A stretch of 64,000 bases of DNA from Blastococcus aurantiacus (GTDB taxonomy: Bacteria; Actinomycetota; Actinomycetes; Mycobacteriales; Geodermatophilaceae): positions 62,001-126,000 of the forward strand of contig NZ_FNBT01000006.1 in NCBI RefSeq assembly GCF_900102425.1, written 5' to 3'. The notes beneath the pieces are model-generated. The model had not been told where the DNA came from. It worked only from the letters and a program-made list of their open reading frames with translations, and ran no database searches. Each line of letters starts with the position of its first letter. Positions within the stretch are counted from its first letter, which is position 1. Positions 16,831 through 25,156 of the stretch are shown here, in pieces. The position numbers were made by a program, and so were the translations under genes.

Positions 16831-17133
16831 GTGACCACGGCGGTGTTCCCTGCCGAGGTCGCGTTCGACCCGGCCGGGCCCTGGCAGCGCGCCCGCTCGG
16901 TCGCGCTGCGGCCCGAGCCCTTCGGCGCGCTGGTCTACCACTTCGGCAACCGGAAGCTCTCCTTCCTGAAGTCGAAGACCCTGGTCGCCGTCGTCGAGGC
17001 GCTGGCCGACCACCCGAGCGCGAGCGCCACGCTCGTCGCCTGCGGTGTGTCCGAGGCCCAGCGCCCGGCGTACGAGAAGGCCCTGGCCGACCTGGCCCGC
17101 TCGCAGATGATCGAACCGAGGGAGACCCCGTGA
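16831..17133 (+). CDS. mftB: Mycofactocin peptide chaperone MftB
   Basis: The 100-residue protein has the PqqD-like RiPP recognition fold. It binds the MftA leader and presents the peptide to MftC. Typical MftB features are PWQRARSVALRPEPFGALVYHFGNRKLSFLKSKTL near the N-terminus and a helical LVAVVEALADHPSASATL. I chose the GTG at 16831, which gives a start like other MftB proteins; a GTG at 16783 would overlap mftA. Its stop overlaps the mftC start by 4 bp (GTGA), indicating translational coupling. Confidence 0.92.
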   Translation: MTTAVFPAEVAFDPAGPWQRARSVALRPEPFGALVYHFGNRKLSFLKSKTLVAVVEALADHPSASATLVACGVSEAQRPAYEKALADLARSQMIEPRETP

Positions 17134-18389
17134 CCGCCCTCCTGCCGCCCCGTCCCGCCGCGGCTGCGCCGGCCGCCCGCCCCACCACCCCGGACCGTCC
17201 CGTCGGCGGGCGCCTGATCGACCAGTTCGAGTACGGCCTGGACGCCCCCATCTGCCTGACGTGGGAGCTGACCTACGCCTGCAACCTGGCGTGCGCGCAC
17301 TGCCTGTCCTCCTCGGGACGGCGCGACCCCAACGAGCTGTCCACCGCCGAGGCCGAGGCGGTCATCGACGAGCTGCAGCGCATGCAGGTCTTCTACGTCA
17401 ACGTCGGCGGCGGCGAGCCCACCGTCCGGCCGGACTTCTGGCACCTGCTCGACTACGCGATCGGCCACGACGTCGGCGTCAAGTTCTCGACCAACGGCAT
17501 CAAGCTGGACAAGACCCGCGCCGCCCAGCTGGCCCGCACCGACTACGTCGACGTGCAGATCTCCCTGGACGGCGCCACGGCCGAGGTCAACGACCGGGTG
17601 CGCGGCACCGGCTCCTACGCCACCGCCATCCGGGCGCTGGAGAACCTGGCCGAGGCCGGGATGAAGGACTTCAAGGTCTCCGTCGTCGTGACGCGGGAGA
17701 ACGCCGGGCAGCTCGACCAGTTCAAGGCGCTGACCGACTCCTTCGGCGCCCAGCTGCGCATCACCCGGCTGCGGCCCTCGGGCCGGGGCGCTGACGTGTG
17801 GGACGAGCTGCACCCGACGCAGGCCCAGCAGCGCGAGCTGTACAACTGGCTGCTGGCCAACGGCGACGGCGTCCTCACCGGCGACTCGTTCTTCCACCTG
17901 TCCGCGTTCGGGGAGGCCTTGCCCGGGCTGAACCTCTGTGGCGCGGGACGCGTGGTCTGCCTGATCGACCCGGTCGGCGACGTCTACGCCTGCCCGTTCG
18001 CCATCCACGAGAACTTCCTCGCCGGCAACGTGCGCGACGAGGGCGGCTTCCAGCGGGTCTGGCAGTCCTCCGAGCTCTTCGCCGACCTGCGCAACCCGCA
18101 GACCGGCGGCGCCTGCACCAAGTGCGCACACTTCGACGCCTGCCGGGGCGGGTGCATGGCCGCCAAGTTCTTCACCGGCCTGCCGCTGGACGGCCCGGAC
18201 CCCGAGTGCGTGCAGGGGTACGGCGAGACCGCCCTCGCCGCGCGCGACCTCGAGCTGGTCACCCCGCGCAGCCACATCGACCACTCGCACAGCGGCCCGG
18301 TGCGCGGTCAGCCGACCCTGCTGGGCATCCCGTCCATCCCGGCCAAGATCTGCGACGAGTCGCCGCTCGCCGGGGTCGACCTGCGCTGA
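17130..18389 (+). CDS. mftC: Mycofactocin radical SAM maturase MftC
   Basis: The 419-residue radical SAM/SPASM enzyme has the [4Fe-4S] cluster motif CNLACAHC (Cys51, Cys55, Cys58). It is followed by the GGGEP motif in VNVGGGEPTVRPDFW and by the SPASM domain with its cysteines (LNLCGAGRVVCL, YACPFAIH, CTKCAHFDACRGGCM). MftC oxidatively decarboxylates the C-terminal Tyr of MftA and then forms a Val-Tyr carbon-carbon bond. The GTG start overlaps the mftB stop. A short hairpin (CACCCCTCC...GGGGGAGAGGTG) follows about 20 bp after the stop. The next gene of the usual operon, mftD, is not here but on the other side of mftR. Confidence 0.96.
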   Translation: MTALLPPRPAAAAPAARPTTPDRPVGGRLIDQFEYGLDAPICLTWELTYACNLACAHCLSSSGRRDPNELSTAEAEAVIDELQRMQVFYVNVGGGEPTVRPDFWHLLDYAIGHDVGVKFSTNGIKLDKTRAAQLARTDYVDVQISLDGATAEVNDRVRGTGSYATAIRALENLAEAGMKDFKVSVVVTRENAGQLDQFKALTDSFGAQLRITRLRPSGRGADVWDELHPTQAQQRELYNWLLANGDGVLTGDSFFHLSAFGEALPGLNLCGAGRVVCLIDPVGDVYACPFAIHENFLAGNVRDEGGFQRVWQSSELFADLRNPQTGGACTKCAHFDACRGGCMAAKFFTGLPLDGPDPECVQGYGETALAARDLELVTPRSHIDHSHSGPVRGQPTLLGIPSIPAKICDESPLAGVDLR

Positions 18390-18475
18390 ACGCGCCGCGC
18401 GGCTGACCTCACCCCTCCGGGGGAGAGGTGGGCCGTGGGCTGCGGAGGGGTGGCGTTCGCGCCGATCACGTCTGC

Positions 18476-20311
18476 GTGATCGCCGAACTCCGCCTGCGAA
18501 CGGCGCAGCTGCTGCCCTCGGGTCGCCGGCTGCCGGAGGACGTGTGGCAGCGCCGCCATCGGGCCATCGTGCGCCTGTCGGCTGTTTGCGCCGTCGGGCT
18601 GGTCCTGCTCGCCTGGGTGTGGGGGTACGGGCAGCCGGCCGCCGTGGCGGTGCTCGCCGCCGTCGGCGGGCCGCTCGTCGTCGCGGTCGTCCCCGGGCTG
18701 AGCCGCGCGGTGCACGCCGCCGCCACCACCTGCAGCCTCATGGCCGCCTCGGTCGCCCTCGTGCACCTGTGGGGCGGGGTCACCGAGGCGCACTTCGTCT
18801 TCTTCGTGATGATCGGCGTCGTCTCGCTGTACCAGGACTGGGTGCCCTTCGGCATCGCCGTCGTCGTCGTCGCCCTGCACCACGGGGTGTTCGGCACGCT
18901 GCAGCCGCACGCCGTCTTCGGGCACGAGGGGCAGGGCAACCCCTGGGCGTGGGCCGGCATCCACGCCGCCTTCGTGCTAGCCGCGAGCCTGGCCCACCTG
19001 TCCTCGTGGCGGCTCAACGAGGCCCAGGTCCTCAGCGATCCACTCACCGGGCTGGCCAATCGGACCCTCCTCGAGGAGGTCACCCACCGCCTGCTGTCCC
19101 GCGGCGACGAGGTGAGCCTGCTGTTCATCGACCTCGACGACTTCAAGGCCGTCAACGACAGCCGCGGCCACGCCTCCGGCGACGAGCTGCTGCTCGTGCT
19201 CGCCGAGCGCCTGCGGGGGTGTGTCCGGCCGGGCGACGTCGTGGCGCGGATCGGCGGTGACGAGTTCGCCGTCGTGGTGAACGGCGGGGCCGACGTGGCC
19301 CGCGTCGTCGGGGAGCGGGCGCTCGTCGCGCTGTCGGTCCCCGTGCCGCTGGCCGACGGGACGCTGACCGTGCACGGCAGCGTCGGCGTCGCCGCCTCCA
19401 CCGACATGACCGACGCATCGGCCGACGCACTGCTGCGCAACGCCGACCTGGCGATGTACCTGGCCAAGGCGCAGGGCAAGAACCGGCTCGTCGTGTACGC
19501 CGACGGGATGGCCGAGGCTGCCCGCCGACGGGCGGCGCTCGCCCAGGACCTGGCCGGCGCCGCCGCTTCCGACCAGCTCGAGGTGTACTACCAGCCCACG
19601 GTGCGCCTGGCCGACGGCCGCACGACCGGCTTCGAGGCCCTGGTCCGCTGGAACCACCCCGAGCGGGGTCTCATCCCGCCGGTGGAGTTCATCCCGCTCG
19701 CGGAGGAGACCGGCGACATCGTCGGCATCGGGACGTGGGTGCTGCGCGAGGCGCTGCGCCAGGGCGCGGTGTGGACGGCGGAGACCGGGATGCCGCTGCG
19801 CATGGCCGTGAACCTCTCCCCGCGGCAGTTCCACGACGGCAGCGACGTCACCGCGCTCGTCGTGGAGGCGCTGGCGGAGTCGGGCTTCCCGGCCGAGCAG
19901 CTCACGCTGGAGGTCACCGAGGGCGTGCTGGTCCGGGACGGCGACGCTGTCGTGGCCCAGCTGGAGTCGCTGCGCGAGCTCGGCGTCCGCATCGCCATCG
20001 ACGACTTCGGCACCGGCTTCTCGGGGCTGTCCTACCTGCGGCACCTGCCGGCGGACATCATCAAGATCGACCGCAGCTTCGTCATGGACCTGCCGCTGGG
20101 GCGCTCGGCGGTCACGCTCATCACCTCGATCGTGGAGCTGGCCCGCACATTGGGGCTGGACATCGTCGCCGAGGGCGTGGAGACCGAGGGTCAGCGGCGC
20201 GCGCTCGCGGAGCTGGACTGCGGATCGGCCCAGGGCTATCTGTTCGCCCGTCCGGAGCCTGCCGACCGCGCGGGGGCTGCCCTCGCGGCCGGCGTGCCGG
20301 TCCGGGCCTAG
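18476..20311 (+). CDS. Membrane GGDEF-EAL cyclic di-GMP protein
   Basis: The 611-residue protein has an N-terminal membrane sensor region (about residues 35-175, with four or more hydrophobic helices). A GGDEF domain follows (intact GGDEF at 260-264, FIDLDDFKAVND upstream), then an EAL domain (EAL at 387-389, DDFGTGFSGLSYL, EGVETEGQ). Both active sites look intact, so it could make and degrade c-di-GMP. The start is uncertain: GTG 18476 is chosen because an earlier in-frame GTG at 18428 has GGGAG too close to serve it. It follows mftC after 86 bp; any link to mycofactocin is unproven. Confidence 0.85.
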   Translation: MIAELRLRTAQLLPSGRRLPEDVWQRRHRAIVRLSAVCAVGLVLLAWVWGYGQPAAVAVLAAVGGPLVVAVVPGLSRAVHAAATTCSLMAASVALVHLWGGVTEAHFVFFVMIGVVSLYQDWVPFGIAVVVVALHHGVFGTLQPHAVFGHEGQGNPWAWAGIHAAFVLAASLAHLSSWRLNEAQVLSDPLTGLANRTLLEEVTHRLLSRGDEVSLLFIDLDDFKAVNDSRGHASGDELLLVLAERLRGCVRPGDVVARIGGDEFAVVVNGGADVARVVGERALVALSVPVPLADGTLTVHGSVGVAASTDMTDASADALLRNADLAMYLAKAQGKNRLVVYADGMAEAARRRAALAQDLAGAAASDQLEVYYQPTVRLADGRTTGFEALVRWNHPERGLIPPVEFIPLAEETGDIVGIGTWVLREALRQGAVWTAETGMPLRMAVNLSPRQFHDGSDVTALVVEALAESGFPAEQLTLEVTEGVLVRDGDAVVAQLESLRELGVRIAIDDFGTGFSGLSYLRHLPADIIKIDRSFVMDLPLGRSAVTLITSIVELARTLGLDIVAEGVETEGQRRALAELDCGSAQGYLFARPEPADRAGAALAAGVPVRA

Positions 20312-20312
20312 C

Positions 20313-20347
20313 TCAGAGGTCAGAGCTCAGAGGTCAGAGGTCAGAGG
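20313..20347. repeat. Five-copy heptamer tandem repeat (TCAGAGS)
   Basis: Five consecutive 7-bp units TCAGAGG/TCAGAGC fill the gap between the GGDEF-EAL gene and the convergent flavin-binding gene. The last unit includes the stop codon (TCA at 20341) of the leftward gene. On the minus strand each unit contains TGA, so consecutive units place stops in successive frames. Confidence 0.8.
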
Positions 20348-20820
20348 TCGACCTTCTCGTTCTCGCCGGCGTCGATGCGCCGGCCGGTGGTCTTGGCCTT
20401 GACGAAGCTGAAGGCCGTCGCCAGCCGGCCACCGGGGCTGTCCCAGTACTCGGCCGAATCGCCCTCGACCCGGAGCAGCACCACCGACGGGTCCTCGGGG
20501 CCCTGCGGGAACCAGGCTTCGACGCCGCCGTTCCACAGCTCCTTCTTCTTCGCGACGTCCTCGACGACGGAGGCATGGCCGGTCAGCGAGACCCAGGTGC
20601 CGCCGGAGCCGACGCCCACGTTGACCTGCGGTGCGGCCTGGATGTGCTGCACCGGGTGCGAGCCCCGCTCGGCGAAGAACCACAGGTCCCCGTCGAACTC
20701 GACCTCCTGAAGGGTCATCGGGCGGCTGGTCAGCTTCCCCTCGGGCGTGGTCGTGGTGAGGAAACCGAACCGCTGCCCCTTGATGAGCTCGGCGACCTTG
20801 CGGGTGTCCTCTGCGCTCAT
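20341..20820 (-). CDS. Pyridoxamine 5'-phosphate oxidase-like flavin/F420-binding protein (general stress type)
   Basis: The 159-residue split-barrel protein starts MSAEDTRKVAELIKGQRFGFL. It has the sequence pattern of the general-stress-protein-26 group: TTTTPEGKLTSRPMTLQEVEFDGDLWFFAERGS and, towards the end, AEYWDSPGGRLATAFSFVKA. These proteins bind FMN, FAD or F420 and are often stress-induced; true PdxH activity is not expected. The ATG at 20820 replaces an upstream in-frame start that adds 22 unrelated residues. It converges with the GGDEF-EAL gene across a heptamer repeat. Confidence 0.85.
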   Translation of the reverse strand: MSAEDTRKVAELIKGQRFGFLTTTTPEGKLTSRPMTLQEVEFDGDLWFFAERGSHPVQHIQAAPQVNVGVGSGGTWVSLTGHASVVEDVAKKKELWNGGVEAWFPQGPEDPSVVLLRVEGDSAEYWDSPGGRLATAFSFVKAKTTGRRIDAGENEKVDL

Positions 20821-20903
20821 GACTGCGTCCTCTCGTCGTGCACGGCCCGTTACCCGGATCCGGTGCCCCGGTCCTGCGGGGACCACACGCGCCGCACCCC
20901 GCG

Positions 20904-21503
20904 TCAGCCCAGGCCGGCGGTGAGCGCGACGAGCAGGCGCTCGTAGGAGGTGTCCGGATCGGCCGTCTTCGTGATGCCGGCCAGCTCCAGGGCAACGGCG
21001 CCGTGCACCGCCGCCCAGAAGACCGAGGCGATCTCCCTGGGGTCGTCCCGACGCAGGACGCCGGCGTCCATGGCCCGGGACACCTCGGTCACCAGTACGT
21101 CGAAGGCCGCGCTCGCGTGCGCCGTCAGGTCGTCGGTGGAGGCGGCCGCACGGTCCGCGGGGCTCACACCGCTCCCGAACATGGCCTCGTAGTGCTGCGG
21201 GTGCGCGAGGGCGAAGCGGCGGTAGCTGCGGCCTGACGAGCGCAGCCGCTCGGTGGCGTCGGTGCCGTCGTCGGCGCGGGTGCTCGCGGCCAGGCCGTCG
21301 AACCCGCGGACGAGGACCGCCGCGACCAGCCCGTGCTTGCTGCCGAAGCGGTTGTAGACGCCCTGCGGAGCCACGCCCGCCTCGGTGGCGACCGCCCGGA
21401 CGGTCAGCCCGCGCAGGCCCTCGCGCACGAGGACGCGCTCCGCGGCGTCGATCAGGGCCCCCTCGAGGTCCCGGCTGGGGGTGCGCTGGGTCGGTTCTGC
21501 CAT
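20904..21503 (-). CDS. TetR family regulator of the adjacent efflux pump
   Basis: The 199-residue protein has an N-terminal DNA-binding domain (LTVRAVATEAGVAPQGVYNRFGSKHGLV at about residues 33-60) and a C-terminal helical TetR_C-like domain. It is divergent from the MFS transporter gene, and a near-perfect 27-bp inverted repeat lies between the two. That is the classic layout for a repressor of its own gene and of a drug pump. GGAGG lies about 7 bp upstream of ATG 21503. The inducer is unknown. Confidence 0.88.
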   Translation of the reverse strand: MAEPTQRTPSRDLEGALIDAAERVLVREGLRGLTVRAVATEAGVAPQGVYNRFGSKHGLVAAVLVRGFDGLAASTRADDGTDATERLRSSGRSYRRFALAHPQHYEAMFGSGVSPADRAAASTDDLTAHASAAFDVLVTEVSRAMDAGVLRRDDPREIASVFWAAVHGAVALELAGITKTADPDTSYERLLVALTAGLG

Positions 21504-21524
21504 GCGGTCATCCTCCCTCTTGCC

Positions 21525-21551
21525 CAACTGTAGAACGTCGTCCTACAGTTG
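21525..21551. promoter_or_regulatory. TetR operator between regulator and MFS gene
   Basis: CAACTGTAG (21525-21533) and CTACAGTTG (21543-21551) form 9-bp arms, with ACG/CGT continuing the symmetry inside. A second pair, GTAGAACGT at 21530-21538 and ACGTTCTAC at 21559-21567, overlaps it and reaches towards the transporter start. A repressor bound here would block both divergent promoters. Confidence 0.7.
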
Positions 21552-21580
21552 TGGCACAACGTTCTACTACGGAGGCTCCC

Positions 21581-23122
21581 ATGGATCAGCCGCTCCCCGA
21601 CCGTCCCCGCCCGTGGCGGGTGCTCGCCGTCCTCTGCCTGTCGGTGCTGCTGGTCAGCGTGGACAACACGATCGTCAACGTCGCGCTCCCGACGCTGGCC
21701 GCGGAGCTCTCCGCCGACACCAGCGGGCTCCAGTGGGTGGTCGACGGTTACACGCTGGTCTTCGCCGCGCTGCTGCTGGTGGGCGGCTACCTGGGGGACC
21801 GCTACGGCCGGCTGCGCATGCTGCAGCTCGGGCTGGTGCTGTACGGACTCACGTCACTGCTGGCCGCGACGGCCGACACCACGGCCGAGCTCGTGACGGC
21901 GCGGGCCCTCATGGGCGCCGGAGCCGCGCTGATCTTCCCGGCGACGCTCGCCCTGCTGATCACGGCCTTCCCCGGGAGCCGCGAGCGGGCCACGGCGATC
22001 GGCATCTGGTCGGCGGTCACCGGGCTCTCCGTGGCGATCGGGCCGGTGACCGGTGGCCTGCTGCTCGAGCACTACGCCTGGGGCTCGGTGTTCCTGGTCA
22101 AGCTGCCGCTCGTGGTGCTCGCGCTGGTCGCAGGCCGGGCGGTCCTCCGCGAGTCGCGCGAGCGGGTGCCGTCCCGGTTCGACCCGGTCGGCGTGCTGGC
22201 CTCCGTGGCCGGGATCGGGCTGCTCGTCTGGACGACCATCGAGGCGCCCAACCACGGCTGGACGTCGGCGACCACCGTGGCCGGCTACGCGGGAGCGGTG
22301 CTCGCCCTGGCCGGGTTCGTCGTCTGGGAGCTCCGCCGCCCCGACCCGCTACTGGACGTCCGGCTGTTCACCGACGCACGGGTCTCGGCCGGGAGCGGCG
22401 CGATCGCGCTGGCGTTCTTCGCGCTCTTCGGCTTCATCTTCCTGATCACGCAGTACTTCCAGGCGGTGCTGGGTTACGGCCCGCTCGCCGCCGGCCTGAG
22501 GACCCTGCCCTTCGCGCTGGTCATCGGCGCCACCGCGCCGCTGGCGATCATGGCGATGCGCGTGTTCGGCACCAAGCTCGTCGTTGCCACCGGACTGCTG
22601 GTGATGGCCCTCGGCTTCGTCACGGCGGCCGGCTCGGCCGTGGACTCGGCGTACTGGGGCCGCATCGTCCTCTCCATGGTCCTCATGGCCGCCGGCCTGG
22701 GCCTGGTGACGAGCCCGGCCACCGAGGCCGTGATGGGTGCGCTGCGTTCCGACCAGGCGGGAGCCGGATCGGCGGTCAACGACACCGTGCGCGAGGTCGG
22801 GGGCACCCTGGGCGTCGCCGTGGTGGGCTCGGTGATGAGCACGGTCTACGCCGGCGCCGTCCAGGACGCACTGGCCGGTGCGCCCGCCGGAGCCCGCGAC
22901 CTCGCGGCGGACTCGGTCGTCGCCGGACTGGCGGTCGCCACGCAGTCTCCCGATCCGGCCGCGGCGGACGCCGTGCGTCAGGCGTTCGTCGACGGGCTGT
23001 CGGCCGGCTCCTGGGTGTGCGCCGGCGCCTGCGTCGTCGGGGCTCTCGCGGTGGCCGCCTGGCTGCCGGCCCGGGCGCGGGCCGAGACCCCCGCGCCGGC
23101 CGCCGTCGTCGCCGTCGGGTGA
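21581..23122 (+). CDS. DHA2-type MFS drug efflux transporter (EmrB/QacA-like)
   Basis: The 513-residue protein has about 14 predicted membrane helices. Family signatures are LLVSVDNTIVNVALPTL in helix 1, GGYLGDRYGRLRML (motif A) in the first cytoplasmic loop, and a GPVTGGLLLEHYAWGSVFLVKLPL segment (motif C and helix 5 region). It should export drugs or similar compounds by proton antiport. GGAGG at 21571-21575 supports the ATG at 21581. It is divergent from its TetR repressor and shares the operator region. Confidence 0.92.
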   Translation: MDQPLPDRPRPWRVLAVLCLSVLLVSVDNTIVNVALPTLAAELSADTSGLQWVVDGYTLVFAALLLVGGYLGDRYGRLRMLQLGLVLYGLTSLLAATADTTAELVTARALMGAGAALIFPATLALLITAFPGSRERATAIGIWSAVTGLSVAIGPVTGGLLLEHYAWGSVFLVKLPLVVLALVAGRAVLRESRERVPSRFDPVGVLASVAGIGLLVWTTIEAPNHGWTSATTVAGYAGAVLALAGFVVWELRRPDPLLDVRLFTDARVSAGSGAIALAFFALFGFIFLITQYFQAVLGYGPLAAGLRTLPFALVIGATAPLAIMAMRVFGTKLVVATGLLVMALGFVTAAGSAVDSAYWGRIVLSMVLMAAGLGLVTSPATEAVMGALRSDQAGAGSAVNDTVREVGGTLGVAVVGSVMSTVYAGAVQDALAGAPAGARDLAADSVVAGLAVATQSPDPAAADAVRQAFVDGLSAGSWVCAGACVVGALAVAAWLPARARAETPAPAAVVAVG

Positions 23123-23129
23123 GGCGGGG

Positions 23130-23507
23130 TCAGCCGGCGTCCAGGTAGCGCCAGGCGCCGTCCTCGCGGACGAACCGGCTGACCTCGTGCTGCTCGCCCC
23201 GCTGCCCGCCCGCGATCCGGTGCGCGGTGAACTCGACCGTCCCCTCGGCGGCGAGCAGGCCGCCGCCCTCGGTCCGCAGCACATCGAGCCCCAGCCAGCG
23301 GACGTCCGGATCGAGCTCCAGGTCCGGTGGCCGGGTGGTCGGGTGCCACGTGGCCAGGAGGTAGCCGGGGTCGCCGACGACGAAGGCGCTGTACCGCGAG
23401 CGCATCAGCTGCTCGGCGGTGGCGGCCGGGGCGTCACCGGCGTGCAGGGGACCGCAGCACCCGTCGTAGGGCAGTCCCGTTCCGCAGGGGCAGCGCCGGG
23501 GAGCCAT
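23130..23507 (-). CDS. YchJ family protein (UPF0225, SEC-C type zinc motif)
   Basis: The 125-residue protein begins MAPRRCPCGTGLPYDGCCGPLH, the usual YchJ start, with a cysteine motif (CPCG...CC) that resembles a SEC-C zinc site. The body is a short NTF2-like fold (AEQLMRSRYSAFVVGDPGYLLATWHPTTRP). The function is not established. It converges with the MFS gene, with 7 bp between stops. Upstream in-frame codons would add 20 residues before the conserved start. Confidence 0.88.
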   Translation of the reverse strand: MAPRRCPCGTGLPYDGCCGPLHAGDAPAATAEQLMRSRYSAFVVGDPGYLLATWHPTTRPPDLELDPDVRWLGLDVLRTEGGGLLAAEGTVEFTAHRIAGGQRGEQHEVSRFVREDGAWRYLDAG

Positions 23508-23606
23508 GTCCCGAGTCTGCCCGCCCGGACATGCGCTGTAGTCGGGCGGCCGACCTGCCGATGACATCAGGAGTACGTCGGGTCCGCCGGAGCAGGGAGT
23601 TGCAGC

Positions 23607-24374
23607 GTGGTGAAGGTGCTCGTGGTCGAGGACGAGGACGCGACCCGCCTCATGCTGGAGCGGCGGCTGTCCTGGGCGGGCTACCGGATCCGCGCGGTGT
23701 CCTCGGCGGACGAGGCGACGACTCTGCTGGACGGCGCCTTCGAGCCCGATGTCGTCGTCACGGACATGTTCATGCCCGGCGGCAGCGGTCTGGGCCTGGT
23801 GAACGCGCTGCGCGAGCTCCCGAGTTCCGCGGAACTACCGGTGATCTTCCTGAGCGGACGGGCACTGCCCGGTGACGTCCTGGCCGGGCGCTCGCTCGGC
23901 GCCACCTACCTCGCCAAGCCCTGCACCCTGGCCGATCTCGCCCGGGCGATCGACCAGGCCGCGGGAACGACCACCGACGAGCTGGCGGACGTCGTCCGCC
24001 GTCGGCTCGCCGACGTCGCCGGAGTGGAGGAGGAGGCGGAGCGGGCGCTCACCGCCCGTCTCCTGCGCACCTTCGTCGCGAGCGCCCCGATCGGGATGGC
24101 CGCCGTCGAACGGGCGCTCGCGGCGGCGGACGCCGTCGCGCTGGAGATGGCCGCGCACCGACTCGCCGGAGGCGCGGCGACGCTCGGCGCGGACGCCCTG
24201 GCCGGGGCCTTCCGGTCGCTCGAGGAACGTGCGCGCGACGGGGAGCCCACCGACGTGGACGCCGTCCGGCGGGCCGCCGAGCAGGTGGAGCGGACCTGCC
24301 AGGTCTTCACCGAGCTGGCCGAGGAGCTGGAGGAGGACGTCCTCGTCCTCGACGAGCCGCTTCCGGCGGTCTGA
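23607..24374 (+). CDS. Response-regulator receiver fused to an Hpt domain
   Basis: The 255-residue protein has an N-terminal receiver domain (residues 1-118: VEDEDATR acidic pocket, phospho-acceptor Asp53 in VVTDMFMPG, Lys104 in LAKPCT). A C-terminal histidine phosphotransfer domain follows (about 140-240) with the putative phospho-His184 in AAHRLAGGAATLGADAL. There is no DNA-binding or enzymatic output, so it looks like a phosphorelay intermediate. No sensor kinase is nearby. The start is GTG with GGGAG upstream. It ends 59 bp before mftE on the same strand. Confidence 0.88.
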   Translation: MVKVLVVEDEDATRLMLERRLSWAGYRIRAVSSADEATTLLDGAFEPDVVVTDMFMPGGSGLGLVNALRELPSSAELPVIFLSGRALPGDVLAGRSLGATYLAKPCTLADLARAIDQAAGTTTDELADVVRRRLADVAGVEEEAERALTARLLRTFVASAPIGMAAVERALAAADAVALEMAAHRLAGGAATLGADALAGAFRSLEERARDGEPTDVDAVRRAAEQVERTCQVFTELAEELEEDVLVLDEPLPAV

Positions 24375-24433
24375 GGCCGGTCCACCTCGCATCGGTGCCC
24401 GGAGCGCTGCGCCCGGACGCCTAGGCTGCGCGG

Positions 24434-25126
24434 GTGGCCGAGCTCGCCGGCGCGGTGTGGCCGCGCATCCCCGAGGCTGCGCAGCTGGTCGTCCCGCTCG
24501 GTTCCGTGGAGCAGCACGGGCACCACCTGCCGCTGGCCACCGACACCGCCGTCGCGTCCGCGGTGGCGCGGGCCGCCCTGCCGGATCTGGACGGCGCGCT
24601 GCTCGCGCCCGCCCTGCCCTACGGGGCCAGCGGGGAGCACGAGGGCTTCCCCGGCACGGTGTCGATCGGCACGGAGGCGCTGACCGCCGTGCTGGTCGAG
24701 CTGGGACGCTCGGCGTGCCGGTGGGCGCCGCGCCTGCTGGTGGTCAACGGCCACGGAGGCAACCTGGAGGCGCTGCGGGCGGCGGTGCCGCTGCTGCGCA
24801 CCGAGGGGCGCGACGTGGCCTGGTTCGCCTGCGGTGTGCCGGGCGGCGACGCGCACGCCGGCCGCACGGAGACGTCACTGATGTTGCACGTGGAACCGGA
24901 TGAGGTGCGCGAGGCGGACGCGGTGGCGGGGGAGACCGCGCCGGTGCGGGCGCTCCTGCCCCGGCTGCGCGCCGAGGGGGTGCGGGCGGTCAGCCCCACC
25001 GGCGTGCTCGGCGATCCCGCGGGCGCCTCAGGGGCCGAGGGGGCGGAGCTGCTGGCTGCGCTGGCGAGGCGGCTGGTCGCGGCGGCGGCGGAGTGGCGGG
25101 TGGACCCCACCGGGCGGCTCGGCTGA
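24434..25126 (+). CDS. mftE: Mycofactocin creatininase-family peptidase MftE
   Basis: The 230-residue protein belongs to the creatininase metal-dependent amidohydrolase family. Metal-site motifs are PLGSVEQHGHHLPLATDT (Glu, His, Asp ligands), VNGHGGN and later HAGRTETSLML. In the mycofactocin pathway MftE cleaves the modified peptide to release the C-terminal Val-Tyr-derived moiety. A TAGGCT -10 box ends 6 bp before the GTG, suggesting a leaderless mRNA. It lies about 6 kb from mftC, whereas in mycobacteria mftE belongs to the same operon. The assignment over a general creatininase rests on sequence type and on mftF close by. Confidence 0.85.
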   Translation: MAELAGAVWPRIPEAAQLVVPLGSVEQHGHHLPLATDTAVASAVARAALPDLDGALLAPALPYGASGEHEGFPGTVSIGTEALTAVLVELGRSACRWAPRLLVVNGHGGNLEALRAAVPLLRTEGRDVAWFACGVPGGDAHAGRTETSLMLHVEPDEVREADAVAGETAPVRALLPRLRAEGVRAVSPTGVLGDPAGASGAEGAELLAALARRLVAAAAEWRVDPTGRLG

Positions 25127-25138
25127 CGAGCCGCCCGG
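25110..25138 (+). terminator. Hairpin terminator embracing the mftE stop codon
   Basis: A perfect 12-bp stem (CCGGGCGGCTCG at 25110-25121, CGAGCCGCCCGG at 25127-25138) has a 5-base loop that contains the TGA stop. It can serve mftE and also the convergent lipoprotein gene ending at 25157. Confidence 0.75.
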
Positions 25139-25156
25139 CGGCGTCCTGCTGGTAGG

